NCBI GenBank assembly: GCA_048360435.1
Contig: DBGCOP010000030.1
Span: forward strand, 112,500 to 176,499
Direction: 5' to 3'
DNA length: 64,000 bases
Source: Limenecus sp048360435
GTDB lineage: Bacteria > Cyanobacteriota > Vampirovibrionia > Gastranaerophilales > Gastranaerophilaceae
Under the pieces are notes generated by a model. That model was given only the letters and a program-made list of their open reading frames with translations, made no database searches and was not told the DNA's origin. Below, one piece after another: positions 14,813 through 22,671 of the stretch; within the stretch, counting starts at the first letter, position 1; each line of letters starts with the position of its first letter. The translations under genes were made by a program, and so were the position numbers.

Positions 14813-16432
14813 ATGATAGAAAACAAGCTTCAAATCAGAGCAAAAATTCTTTCTGCAATAATTAATTTGCAAAATAATGCACAAAACGGAAACTTTATAA
14901 AAGAAACACTTAAAGACCTTTCTGATATACAGGACAAAGATACTGTTCTGTCGGTCTTGTCTAAAGAATTTTTGAAAGAAAACAGTGAAGCTAAAGACTT
15001 AACCATATCGTTTCTTCTCGGAGAACTTATTTCAAAAGATGTTCTTGAAACCCATCTTTTTGAACTTTTAGCCAGCCCTAAAATCAATGATTCCTTAAAA
15101 GCAAAAGTTGTTTCACTCTTAAGAGAGAATGGCAAACACGTAAATTATGAACAATATGTAAACTATTTTGAAAATCCTGACGAAATCATTGATGCGGACA
15201 CAGTAAAACTTCTTGAAAATGCAAGAGTAAATCCGGAATCACAGATTGATTTTCTTGATTTTATGCACGCCCTGCCTGAAGCAGAAAAAGAAATGCTTCT
15301 TGCATCTTTAACAGAAGACTACGACGGAGATAATCTCGCAAACATATTGATTCCTGTTATCTTATCCCAGCCTTATTCACAACTTTCTCAAAGTGCAATC
15401 CGTGCAATAGGAGAAAGTAAATCATATCTCGCTTATCCTATTTTAAAATGGTTAGAAGAAAACATTGATGATTTGACGATAAAATCAAATGTCCAAAAAA
15501 GCCTGAGCCTTTTAAGACTATCCGGAATAAAAGAAGATATTACTCAAGATTATTACAAAAAACTGTTAAAAGATTCACCTGTCTACAAATGTATGATGAG
15601 TTACCCTGACGGACACGGAAACAGCGGCGTAATCTTTTCAAGAAAAAACGAAGCCGGTTTCATACAAATGTTTGCCCTTGTGTTGAATGACACGAACGGC
15701 ATAATCGACTGTTTTGGCTTTAATGAAATTTCGGAAGGTGAGTTTGAAAGAATTCTTAAAAAATTCTATATGTCAGACAAAATAGCAGAAATTTCTCCTG
15801 AACTTTGTAAGTATTTCATTTGTAATGCAGAAAAACTCACACGGTTAAAATTCAAAGAAATTTCATACGAATACACCGCCTGGAAAAGCATAACCTATGA
15901 TATTCCATTCGAAGAAATCAATCTTTATGAAAACCTAAAAAAAACACAAATGAATGAACAACTTCTAAAAAAGCTGTATGACAAAGAATATTTTGAAAAA
16001 TGGTTTATAGAACCAAAAGACAATGAAGATTTTGACAATCTCACCTCTTGTTTTATGGAGAAAAAAGAAGTTTCTGCTGACTTTTTTGAACAGGAAGCAG
16101 AAAAAATAAGAGATAAAATCTTTTCACCTGTATTTATACAACTCTTGAACAGAAGACTCACTGTTTGTGCTTATTTGGAATTCTTATCATTAAATGAATT
16201 CGAATCCTCTCTTTTATATGGATTGACTGACCAATCTGAAATAAAAAACAGATTTTTCAATGATATATTAAAAAAAAGTATTTATGAATATTTTCTTGTG
16301 CAAAAAGAAAAATATGAAAACCTTCAAAATGCAACATCTATATTCACCAAAAAAGCAAACAAAGATGTAGAAAAAATTGATATAAACTTTATTGAAAGTG
16401 CTATTAAAGAAATAGAAGAAAAGTGGGTTTAG
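14813..16432 (+). CDS. Large alpha-helical (HEAT-like) repeat protein
   Basis: 539 residues from the ATG at 14813, with GGAG about 8 nt upstream inside the end of the preceding gene. The first 260 residues read as successive helix pairs of HEAT/ARM type (for example Ser-Gln-Ser-Ala-Ile-Arg-Ala-Ile-Gly-Glu-Ser-Lys-Ser-Tyr-Leu-Ala). The middle (about 265-400) is a mixed alpha/beta region with Tyr-Pro-Asp-Gly-His-Gly-Asn-Ser-Gly-Val-Ile-Phe-Ser-Arg. The end is helical and Lys/Glu-rich. No catalytic motif recognised. It is a single-base step from the zinc-finger gene upstream and abuts ruvX (stop TAG followed directly by ATG), so the four genes are almost surely cotranscribed. It may be a scaffold; function unknown. 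Confidence 0.75.
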   Translation: MIENKLQIRAKILSAIINLQNNAQNGNFIKETLKDLSDIQDKDTVLSVLSKEFLKENSEAKDLTISFLLGELISKDVLETHLFELLASPKINDSLKAKVVSLLRENGKHVNYEQYVNYFENPDEIIDADTVKLLENARVNPESQIDFLDFMHALPEAEKEMLLASLTEDYDGDNLANILIPVILSQPYSQLSQSAIRAIGESKSYLAYPILKWLEENIDDLTIKSNVQKSLSLLRLSGIKEDITQDYYKKLLKDSPVYKCMMSYPDGHGNSGVIFSRKNEAGFIQMFALVLNDTNGIIDCFGFNEISEGEFERILKKFYMSDKIAEISPELCKYFICNAEKLTRLKFKEISYEYTAWKSITYDIPFEEINLYENLKKTQMNEQLLKKLYDKEYFEKWFIEPKDNEDFDNLTSCFMEKKEVSADFFEQEAEKIRDKIFSPVFIQLLNRRLTVCAYLEFLSLNEFESSLLYGLTDQSEIKNRFFNDILKKSIYEYFLVQKEKYENLQNATSIFTKKANKDVEKIDINFIESAIKEIEEKWV

Positions 16433-16849
16433 ATGTATAAAGTTATGGGGCTTGATATAGGCACAAAAAGAATAGGAATAGCTCTGAGTGATTTTTTGCT
16501 CTTAACGGCACAACCCTGCGAAACAATAAACAGAGAGCCTGAAAAAGCTGCACTTGAGTCAATCATGCAAATTGCTAAAGATAATTCCGTAAAAAAAATT
16601 GTAGTCGGATTACCCAAAAATATGAACGGAACAATCGGCTCTCAAGCAGAGGATTGCATGACTTTCACAAATCTGCTAAAAAAGAATTTGGAAGAAATCG
16701 AATTCATTTTTGAAGACGAAAGACTAACCAGCCGACAGGCAGAAAATATACTGGCACTTCAAGGTAAAAAATACACAAAAAATAAAGGGCTTGTTGACTT
16801 AAAAAGTGCTTGTATTATACTACAACAATATTTAGACAGAACAAATTAA
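16433..16849 (+). CDS. ruvX: Putative pre-16S rRNA nuclease / RuvX (YqgF) family
   Basis: 138 residues, the usual size. The RNase H-like YqgF fold is shown by Gly-Leu-Asp-Ile-Gly-Thr-Lys-Arg-Ile-Gly-Ile-Ala (residues 5-16, first catalytic Asp), Val-Val-Gly-Leu-Pro (about 57-61), Asp-Glu-Arg-Leu-Thr-Ser (about 96-101, second acid) and a late Asp-Leu-Lys-Ser-Ala-Cys-Ile-Ile-Leu-Gln (about 120-129, third acid). In E. coli the product trims the 5' end of 16S rRNA. The start codon follows the upstream stop with no gap. Its neighbour is a DUF1292 gene, the same pairing seen in Bacillus (yrrK-yrzB). Confidence 0.93.
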   Translation: MYKVMGLDIGTKRIGIALSDFLLLTAQPCETINREPEKAALESIMQIAKDNSVKKIVVGLPKNMNGTIGSQAEDCMTFTNLLKKNLEEIEFIFEDERLTSRQAENILALQGKKYTKNKGLVDLKSACIILQQYLDRTN

Positions 16850-16871
16850 TTAAAAGAAAAGGAAACTAAAA

Positions 16872-17159
16872 ATGTCAAAACCGGAAGAAATGGAAGAACA
16901 ACTTATTGAAACAATCGATGAAGAAGGTAATGTAATAAACTTTGAATTGATTGATATTGTTGAAATGGATGGAAAAGAATATGGTCTTTTGCTTCCGCAA
17001 GAAGAAGACAACAAAGACGAAGAAAAAGAAGTCGTTCTTATGCGATTGACAAAAGAAGGCGAAGAATATGTTTTTGAAATGATTGAAGATGATGATGAAT
17101 TCAATGCAGTAGTAGATTACATAGACTCTCTTGACAATGTATCTGAAGACGAAGAATAA
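16872..17159 (+). CDS. DUF1292 family acidic protein
   Basis: 95 residues, strongly acidic. It shows the DUF1292 layout: Glu-Glu-Gly-Asn-Val-Ile-Asn-Phe-Glu-Leu-Ile-Asp-Ile-Val-Glu (about 17-31), Lys-Glu-Tyr-Gly-Leu-Leu-Leu-Pro (about 36-43), Val-Val-Leu-Met-Arg-Leu (about 56-61) and a C-terminal Val-Val-Asp-Tyr-Ile helix. The family sits beside ruvX in many Firmicutes and has no established function. AAAGGAAA precedes the ATG. It ends the operon that began at 14533. Confidence 0.85.
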   Translation: MSKPEEMEEQLIETIDEEGNVINFELIDIVEMDGKEYGLLLPQEEDNKDEEKEVVLMRLTKEGEEYVFEMIEDDDEFNAVVDYIDSLDNVSEDEE

Positions 17160-17216
17160 ATTTAAGTTAACAATTCTTAACAATATATTCCTGATATGGC
17201 AATTATTTTCTCTGTG

Positions 17217-17314
17217 TATACTTTATATATATACGAGGAATAAATTAGAGACAGAGAAATCTACCACACACGAGGAATACACACAATATTTAAGACCGAA
17301 AGGTCTTTTTTTTT
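17217..17314 (+). ncRNA. Short promoter-to-terminator unit, possible small RNA or gene-leader remnant
   Basis: After the DUF1292 gene, an AT-rich promoter-like block (TATACTTTATATATA at 17217-17231) is followed by about 60 nt holding two direct copies of ACGAGGAATA (17233-17242, 17270-17279), and then a GACC-GAAA-GGTC hairpin with nine T (17292-17314). No start codon follows either GAGG. The block 17198-17260 resembles the leader of the 30787 gene (30724-30783). It could be a small RNA, a decayed gene start, or simply the operon terminator with chance AT-rich sequence. Confidence 0.35.
17292..17314 (+). terminator. Terminator of the zinc-finger/ruvX/DUF1292 operon region
   Basis: A 6-bp stem (17292-17297/17302-17307) with a GAAA tetraloop and a nine-T run. 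Confidence 0.8.
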
Positions 17315-17320
17315 GCCTGA

Positions 17321-17785
17321 TTAAACAGATATCGAAAGCCCCTGAGGTACTGCCGAAACAGCCCCGAAAGCCGATTCCACAGCAGAATATGAGCCTGCTG
17401 CCTGTTTCATTTTGAGATTGTCCATACCATTCAAATTTTCAGCCCCTGCACCCATATGCTGTTGAGACATCTGGGCATTGTTGTCAGCTTGCTCACCCAT
17501 TTCAGAAGCCATTTTATCAAGCATCTGCATTTGCATATACATCAAAGCCTCATCAGCAGTGACCGTTCCATCTTTATTCAAATCAGCAGGATCATAGGTC
17601 TGAGAGGAGGACGAACCGGAAGAAGAAGCAACTGAATCAGAAGAAGAAGAATCATCGGTTAGTCCGCTGTCATCGGCAGCAGATATCAGTTCTTCAAAAT
17701 CAGTTGTTTCAATCTGTGTTGAACTTTGAATTATCTGGTATAAAGATAAACCATTATCCAGTGAAGAACCTATGCCTGAAACCAT
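17321..17785 (-). CDS. Ser-rich protein with one EF-hand/dockerin-type calcium loop
   Basis: 154 residues from the ATG at 17785 (GAGAGG 7 nt upstream; the in-frame TTG at 17791 is inside the spacer). Residues 46-66 are an Asp/Ser-rich low-complexity linker. The segment Asp-Leu-Asn-Lys-Asp-Gly-Thr-Val-Thr-Ala-Asp-Glu-Ala is a complete calcium loop (D-x-N-x-D-G-x-V-x-x-x-E). A Met/Gln-rich helical region follows (Met-Gln-Met-Gln-Met-Leu-Asp-Lys-Met). There is no signal peptide. The loop is single, as in dockerin half-sites or calcium-responsive surface proteins. The short N-terminal Val-Ser-Gly-Ile-Gly-Ser-Ser recalls the Gly/Ser starts of other lineage-specific proteins here. Function unknown. 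Confidence 0.75.
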   Translation of the reverse strand: MVSGIGSSLDNGLSLYQIIQSSTQIETTDFEELISAADDSGLTDDSSSSDSVASSSGSSSSQTYDPADLNKDGTVTADEALMYMQMQMLDKMASEMGEQADNNAQMSQQHMGAGAENLNGMDNLKMKQAAGSYSAVESAFGAVSAVPQGLSISV

Positions 17786-17876
17786 AACCAAACCTCTCTA
17801 CCTAAGTCAATATTTTATATTTTAAATATTAGCCTTAGGTTTACATCATGCAAAAAGAGGAATTTGTTAAGTTTTA

Positions 17877-18722
17877 TTAAGCAAAGAATTTAAAGAAAAC
17901 AAACATAGAAACCCCTGCTATCCAGCAGTAGTAAGCGAAAATTTTCATAGAATGTTTTCCCAAAAACTTCAGAAAATATTTTATACAAAAATAACCGGAC
18001 ACAAATGAAACTAAAAAACCAACTACGAAAGCCAGCCAGTTATAATTCAAAAATTCGTGAAAATCCACTTCAAGCACAGGATAAAAAATTGAAGCACCAA
18101 CAATAATCGGCACACTCAAAAGGAAGGAATATCTTGCACAAGAAACACGGTCAAGTCCGAGAAAAATGCCTGTTGAAATTGTTGAACCGGAACGGGAAAT
18201 CCCCGGGATTGAAGCTATACCTTGAGCAATACCGATAATAATTGCTGTTTTTAAATCAACCTTGTCAGTTTTAACAGCTTTTTTCTCAGAAACCCATTCG
18301 CCAAGATAAAGAATACAACCTGTTATAAAAATAAAGATTCCCACTATATAAGGCAAATTGATAAGATTTTCTGAAACTATTTTCAAAGGGAAAGCTATAA
18401 ATACTGTAAATACAGTACCAATCAGAATAAACAAAGCAAGTTTTGCTTCACTGTCAGAAAAGTCCCGTTTCAAACACGCATTTACAAATGCTTTTGTTAT
18501 CTTAATTATGTCATCTTTAAAGAACAAAAAGACTGCAAGCAAAGTGCCAAGATGAAGAATAATATCAAACACAACCTCTTCAGAACTGCCGGTGACAAAT
18601 TCCTTATGAGTAAAATATTTATATAAACTCGAAGACAAAACAAGATGCCCTGAACTTGAAACAGGTAAAAATTCAGTAAGTCCCTGCATCAATCCCATTA
18701 TTATTGCCTGTATTAAATTCAT
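17877..18722 (-). CDS. uppP: Undecaprenyl-diphosphatase
   Basis: 281 residues, about eight spans. It recycles the undecaprenyl-PP carrier for peptidoglycan and other envelope polymers. Both BacA/UppP signatures are present: Gln-Gly-Leu-Thr-Glu-Phe-Leu-Pro-Val-Ser-Ser-Ser-Gly-His-Leu (residues 13-27) and Gly-Ile-Ala-Gln-Gly-Ile-Ala-x-Ile-Pro-Gly-Ile-Ser-Arg-Ser-Gly-Ser-Thr (about 159-176). AAAGGAAG lies 8 nt before the ATG. It follows queD and the TPR gene at 19118-20902 on the same strand with a 30-nt gap, so the three may be one transcript. Confidence 0.97.
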   Translation of the reverse strand: MNLIQAIIMGLMQGLTEFLPVSSSGHLVLSSSLYKYFTHKEFVTGSSEEVVFDIILHLGTLLAVFLFFKDDIIKITKAFVNACLKRDFSDSEAKLALFILIGTVFTVFIAFPLKIVSENLINLPYIVGIFIFITGCILYLGEWVSEKKAVKTDKVDLKTAIIIGIAQGIASIPGISRSGSTISTGIFLGLDRVSCARYSFLLSVPIIVGASIFYPVLEVDFHEFLNYNWLAFVVGFLVSFVSGYFCIKYFLKFLGKHSMKIFAYYCWIAGVSMFVFFKFFA

Positions 18723-18752
18723 CTTAAAACTTCCTTTTCACGCTAAATTAAA

Positions 18753-19118
18753 TTAATTCCATTGTTCATAATACATTGAGCAAGAGTTTTCATTTTCCCA
18801 AACTCCTACTTTTGAAACCTGAGGAAAAATTTTATTCATCTCATCATAAATAAATTTTGCAAGAATCTCACTGCTTGGACTCATCCCCTTAAACTCCGGC
18901 AGCTCATTTATATCCTTGTGATCAAGCCTATCCAAAACTTTTTTCAGTTCTCGTTTAAGAACTTTGAAATCTACAAGAATGTTAGATTTATCTAAATTTT
19001 CACCTTGCACATAAACCTCGACCTTCCAGTTATGTCCGTGCTGGTTTTCACATTCACCCTCATAGTTTAAGAGATGATGTGCAGCTGAAAATGAGCTTAT
19101 GACTTTCAATTCGTACAT
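18753..19118 (-). CDS. queD: 6-carboxytetrahydropterin synthase (QueD/PTPS family)
   Basis: 121 residues. It makes 6-carboxy-5,6,7,8-tetrahydropterin for queuosine biosynthesis. The zinc-binding His residues are visible: Ala-Ala-His-His near residues 12-15, and Cys-Glu-Asn-Gln-His-Gly-His-Asn-Trp (about 23-31) with the catalytic Cys and two His. Asp-His-Lys-Asp-Ile-Asn (about 69-74) and a C-terminal Glu-Asn-Glu-Asn-Ser also fit. The start overlaps the stop of the TPR gene (TAATG), so the two are coupled. No queC, queE or queF is adjacent, so the alternative of a PTPS-related protein with another role cannot be excluded, but QueD is most likely. Confidence 0.88.
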   Translation of the reverse strand: MYELKVISSFSAAHHLLNYEGECENQHGHNWKVEVYVQGENLDKSNILVDFKVLKRELKKVLDRLDHKDINELPEFKGMSPSSEILAKFIYDEMNKIFPQVSKVGVWENENSCSMYYEQWN

Positions 19119-20902
19119 TAGTTTACTCCCTTAATTTTTTCATAAAGTTCTTTTGCTTCCGGTTGTTCCGGAAAAATTTCCATAATTTTTTCCAAATACT
19201 TAACTGTGCCTTCACTATCGCCAAGCTCAACGGAAGATTTTGCCAAAAGTAAAAGCACATTAATATTATCAGGATATTGCTCAAGAAGTTTCAAAGCAAG
19301 ATTCCTTGCGTTTTCGTATTCTTTTATTTCAAAGAAGGACAATGCAAGAAGATTCATTGTTTCTGCATCCTGATATAAGCTGTATGAATCGGACAAAAAT
19401 TCTTTAGCCAAATCATAGTTACCTTTGTTAAAATATATCAACCCAAGATTAAACAAGATAAGATGTTGTCCCGGGAATTTTTTCTGATTTTCAAGAAAAA
19501 TATCAAGAGCTTTATCCAAATCATTCAAAGCCAGATAATTCAAACCTCTAAAAATATTTATATCCATATCATCCGGCATTAATTCAAAGGCTTTTTCATA
19601 AAATTCGCCCGCCTTTACATGGTCTTTAGTTGCATAATAAAAATTACCAACCTCAAAAACAACTCTCGCATCGTCAGATGCCAGCTCATAAGCTTTTTCA
19701 AACTCATCTTTTGCATAATCAAAAAGCCTTTGTGAAAGATAAACAACCCCCAGATCTTTATGAGCATAAGCATTATTCGGCTCAAGCTGGATAACTTTTT
19801 TGAATATTGTTTCGGCTTTGTCTTTATCATCTGTTTTCATACACAATATTGCATATTTGTAATAAAGAGCAGCAGGAACTTTGCCCAACCTGATTATGTT
19901 AGCCATAACATTTTTGGCTTCAACAAGCTTTCCTGTTTTTTCAAAGCAATCAGAGAGCCTTTCCCCCATAGCAATTGACTTAGGATTCAAAGCAACAAGC
20001 TGAAGCAGAATATTGATAGCTTCTTTATACTTTCCGACAGATTGAAATGCACATGCCAGATTATATTGAAAATTTTGTTTTTCAGGGTGAAGAACAATCA
20101 GCTTTTGATAATAAATAATGGCATCAGACCAACATTCTGCATTGATTGCACCAAGCGCAGCCGCATTAAGATAAAATTCCGAATTTTCAAGCTCATATGC
20201 TTTTTTCAGATTTACATAAGCTTCGGCATGTTTTTGTCTCAACTGCAATGCTGTCCCCAAATTATAAAAACTTGTTGCATTTTCAGGATTAAGCTCAACG
20301 GATTTTTCAAAAGCGATTTGAGCTGCTTGAACATCTTTTAAAGCAAGATAACACGAACCCAAATTGTTATATAAAAGAGCATGTTCAGGATTAAGCTCTA
20401 TTGCTTTTTTCAAATATTCAACAGCCTTTTCAAAGTCCTTTTTTGCCGTGTAAGCCGTGCCAATTATGTAATAAGACTGATAATCTTCAATATCCAGTTC
20501 GATTGCCTTTTTTGCAAATTTTAAAGCCTCATCATAATTTTGCTTTTTGAGACTGATAACAGAAAGGTTTTTGTATGCATCTTTGTAATCCTCTCTCAGC
20601 ACAAGTACTTTTTCATAAGCTTCCTGCGCTTTTTGGAGATCCTCAAGAGATTCATAAATTATACCGAGATAAAACCACGAAGTCGCATCATTTTCATCAA
20701 CAGAAACAACTCTTTCAAAGTTTTCCTTTGCCTCGGACATTTTGTCAGTGTTAACATTACAAAGCCCTAAAGTTTTTTGAAGCTCAATGGAAGAATCATT
20801 TTCAGATTCACTAAGATATTCCATTAATATATTTTTTGCCTCATCAAAATTTTTCTCGCCCAAAAGTTCATTAGCTTTATTTAATACTTGTTCTCTATCC
20901 AA
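19118..20902 (-). CDS. Long tetratricopeptide repeat protein
   Basis: 594 residues made almost wholly of about 16 TPR units, with clear consensus such as Asn-Leu-Gly-Ser-Cys-Tyr-Leu-Ala, Phe-Tyr-Asn-Leu-Gly-Thr-Ala-Leu and Leu-Asn-Pro-Glu-His/Asn-Ala. No signal peptide and no catalytic domain, so it is a cytoplasmic scaffold. The start is a TTG at 20902 with AGAGGTG upstream; no ATG lies close by. It is upstream of and coupled to queD. The family is too general to give a partner. Confidence 0.85.
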   Translation of the reverse strand: MDREQVLNKANELLGEKNFDEAKNILMEYLSESENDSSIELQKTLGLCNVNTDKMSEAKENFERVVSVDENDATSWFYLGIIYESLEDLQKAQEAYEKVLVLREDYKDAYKNLSVISLKKQNYDEALKFAKKAIELDIEDYQSYYIIGTAYTAKKDFEKAVEYLKKAIELNPEHALLYNNLGSCYLALKDVQAAQIAFEKSVELNPENATSFYNLGTALQLRQKHAEAYVNLKKAYELENSEFYLNAAALGAINAECWSDAIIYYQKLIVLHPEKQNFQYNLACAFQSVGKYKEAINILLQLVALNPKSIAMGERLSDCFEKTGKLVEAKNVMANIIRLGKVPAALYYKYAILCMKTDDKDKAETIFKKVIQLEPNNAYAHKDLGVVYLSQRLFDYAKDEFEKAYELASDDARVVFEVGNFYYATKDHVKAGEFYEKAFELMPDDMDINIFRGLNYLALNDLDKALDIFLENQKKFPGQHLILFNLGLIYFNKGNYDLAKEFLSDSYSLYQDAETMNLLALSFFEIKEYENARNLALKLLEQYPDNINVLLLLAKSSVELGDSEGTVKYLEKIMEIFPEQPEAKELYEKIKGVN

Positions 20903-20962
20903 AATTCACACCTCTTTTTTATAATCTATATTTTACTATAAAAATGTCATTTGAACGGGGTC

Positions 20963-20990
20963 TTTACTTAATCAAAAAAAACATTATCAT
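20963..20990 (+). promoter_or_regulatory. Promoter of the secreted protein gene, predicting a leaderless mRNA
   Basis: TTTACT (20963-20968), 16-nt spacer, TATCAT (20985-20990), then exactly 6 nt to the ATG at 20997, with no Shine-Dalgarno sequence. Confidence 0.45.
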
Positions 20991-20996
20991 AGAATT

Positions 20997-21563
20997 ATGA
21001 AAAAATTTTTGTCTGTAATTTTTATTTTTTCCATATTCTGCTCTTTTCAGCCCGTGTTAGCTGATGACGGTGATTTTTGGGATGAGCCGATGAAAATAGA
21101 TGAAGCTGCCAAAAGTCAAGAAAGAGCCGTAACAGATCAGGAATTTGAAAAAGTCTTGAAAATGTTCAAAAAGAAAAAGAAGGACAAAAAAGCCCCAAAA
21201 GGCAGCCCTATCGGTCCACAGCTCCAAGAAAATCAGACACCGCCTGATGCGAATGCATTCAAAATGACCTACGAAACATATCCAACGGTTATGATTCCAG
21301 TGACGCTTTTAACCGATACAGGCAATGAAATTCCTCCGGGATATTACAGAATCCTATCAGCAAAAAAAGATTACGGATATTTCCTGAATTTTTATCAGGG
21401 CAGCACTCTTGTTGCAAAAATCAGAGCCTTTGAAACAGGAAACGATCACAATCAAAAATCATTAAATTATACAAAAATTATGCCGGTAAATGACGAATAT
21501 ATGAATGTTATTTACGGCGACATAGATTGCAATATTGAAACAAGACTAAAAATTAAGCAATAA
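20997..21563 (+). CDS. Secreted protein of unknown function
   Basis: 188 residues. Residues 1-22 are a signal peptide ending Val-Leu-Ala-Asp-Asp. A charged linker follows, with a run of nine basic residues near 56-66 and Pro/Gln-rich spacing to about 90. The C-terminal 95 residues look beta-rich: Pro-Thr-Val-Met-Ile-Pro-Val-Thr-Leu-Leu-Thr, then Pro-Pro-Gly-Tyr-Tyr-Arg-Ile-Leu. A compact periplasmic beta domain is likely. I do not recognise a family. The mRNA may be leaderless. Convergent with rpoD across a shared terminator. Confidence 0.75.
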   Translation: MKKFLSVIFIFSIFCSFQPVLADDGDFWDEPMKIDEAAKSQERAVTDQEFEKVLKMFKKKKKDKKAPKGSPIGPQLQENQTPPDANAFKMTYETYPTVMIPVTLLTDTGNEIPPGYYRILSAKKDYGYFLNFYQGSTLVAKIRAFETGNDHNQKSLNYTKIMPVNDEYMNVIYGDIDCNIETRLKIKQ

Positions 21564-21564
21564 A

Positions 21565-21589
21565 AAAGAGACCCGATTAAGGTCTCTTT
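21565..21589. terminator. Bidirectional terminator between the secreted protein gene and rpoD
   Basis: A 9-bp stem (21565-21573/21581-21589), A-rich on the left and T-rich on the right. Confidence 0.85.
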
Positions 21590-21594
21590 TTTTA

Positions 21595-22671
21595 TTAAAC
21601 TTCTACATATTCTCTTAAACGTTTGCTTCTGTTAGGATGTCTGAGTTTTCTCAACGCTTTAGCTTCAATCTGTCTGATACGTTCACGAGTAACACCAAAG
21701 AGCTGCCCAACTTCTTCAAGAGTTCTTTGTCTTCCGTCGTCCATACCGAAACGAAGTCTCAAAACATCTCTTTCTCTCGGAGACAAACCGCTCAAAACTT
21801 CAGCCAAATCTTCTCTTAAAAGTTCATGGGCAACTGTTTTTACAGGAGCATCCGCATCTTTGTCTTCGATAAAGTCGCCGAGTCTTGAATCTTCTTCTTT
21901 ACCGATAGGAGTTTCAAGAGAAAGCGGTTCTTGAGCAACCTTGATAATTTCTCTCAGTTTTGAAATAGAAATATTCATTTCTTGAGCGAGTTCATCTTCG
22001 GTCGGTTTTCTTGAAAGTTCCTGAGCAAGTTTTCTTGTGACTTTTTTCAACTTGTTGATAGTTTCAACCATGTGAACAGGAATACGAATTGTACGCGCCT
22101 GATCAGCAATAGCTCTTGTGATAGCCTGACGAATCCACCAAGTAGCATAAGTAGAGAATTTGTAACCTCTTTCGTGGTCAAATTTTTCAGCAGCACGAAT
22201 AAGTCCGAGATTTCCTTCCTGAATAAGGTCTAAGAAAAGCATACCTCTGCCGACATATTTTTTAGCAATAGAAACAACAAGTCTCAAGTTAGCTTGAACA
22301 AGCTTTCTTTTAGCGATAGCACCAACATTGCCGCCTTGTATGATTTTTCTTGCCAAATCAATTTCTTCATCAGCTGTTAAAAGTTTTATTCTTCCGATTT
22401 CTCTTAAATACATTCTAACCGGATCATCCAGAGAGACACCACGGGGAACAGCGATTGACTGTTCTTCTTCAGAATCCAAATCATCTGAGGGCTGCATATA
22501 AATTTCGTCTGCGGCAACTGAGCCTGATTTGCCAATAATTACATCGATACTATCTGTTGTAATAGTTTCTGGTTCGCTAAATAAATCATCAGTACCGGCA
22601 TCATCTGTGTGAATTTCTTCTTCATCTATGATACTTACCAATGATTTGTCTGACATTCTTTTTCTGCTCAT
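21595..22671 (-). CDS. rpoD: Primary sigma factor RpoD/SigA
   Basis: 358 residues, the short form without the E. coli non-conserved insertion. Region 1.2 and 2 (about 80-200) contain Asp-Pro-Val-Arg-Met-Tyr-Leu-Arg-Glu-Ile-Gly, Gly-Asn-Leu-Gly-Leu-Ile-Arg-Ala-Ala-Glu-Lys-Phe-Asp and Tyr-Ala-Thr-Trp-Trp-Ile-Arg-Gln-Ala-Ile-Thr-Arg. Region 4 has Leu-Arg-Phe-Gly-Met-Asp-Asp-Gly-Arg and Gly-Val-Thr-Arg-Glu-Arg-Ile-Arg-Gln-Ile-Glu. This fits the TTGACA/TATAAT-type promoters seen throughout the window. The start overlaps the dnaG stop by one base (TAATG), the conserved macromolecular-synthesis arrangement. The N-terminal 80 residues are acidic and lineage-specific. Confidence 0.98.
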   Translation of the reverse strand: MSRKRMSDKSLVSIIDEEEIHTDDAGTDDLFSEPETITTDSIDVIIGKSGSVAADEIYMQPSDDLDSEEEQSIAVPRGVSLDDPVRMYLREIGRIKLLTADEEIDLARKIIQGGNVGAIAKRKLVQANLRLVVSIAKKYVGRGMLFLDLIQEGNLGLIRAAEKFDHERGYKFSTYATWWIRQAITRAIADQARTIRIPVHMVETINKLKKVTRKLAQELSRKPTEDELAQEMNISISKLREIIKVAQEPLSLETPIGKEEDSRLGDFIEDKDADAPVKTVAHELLREDLAEVLSGLSPRERDVLRLRFGMDDGRQRTLEEVGQLFGVTRERIRQIEAKALRKLRHPNRSKRLREYVEV

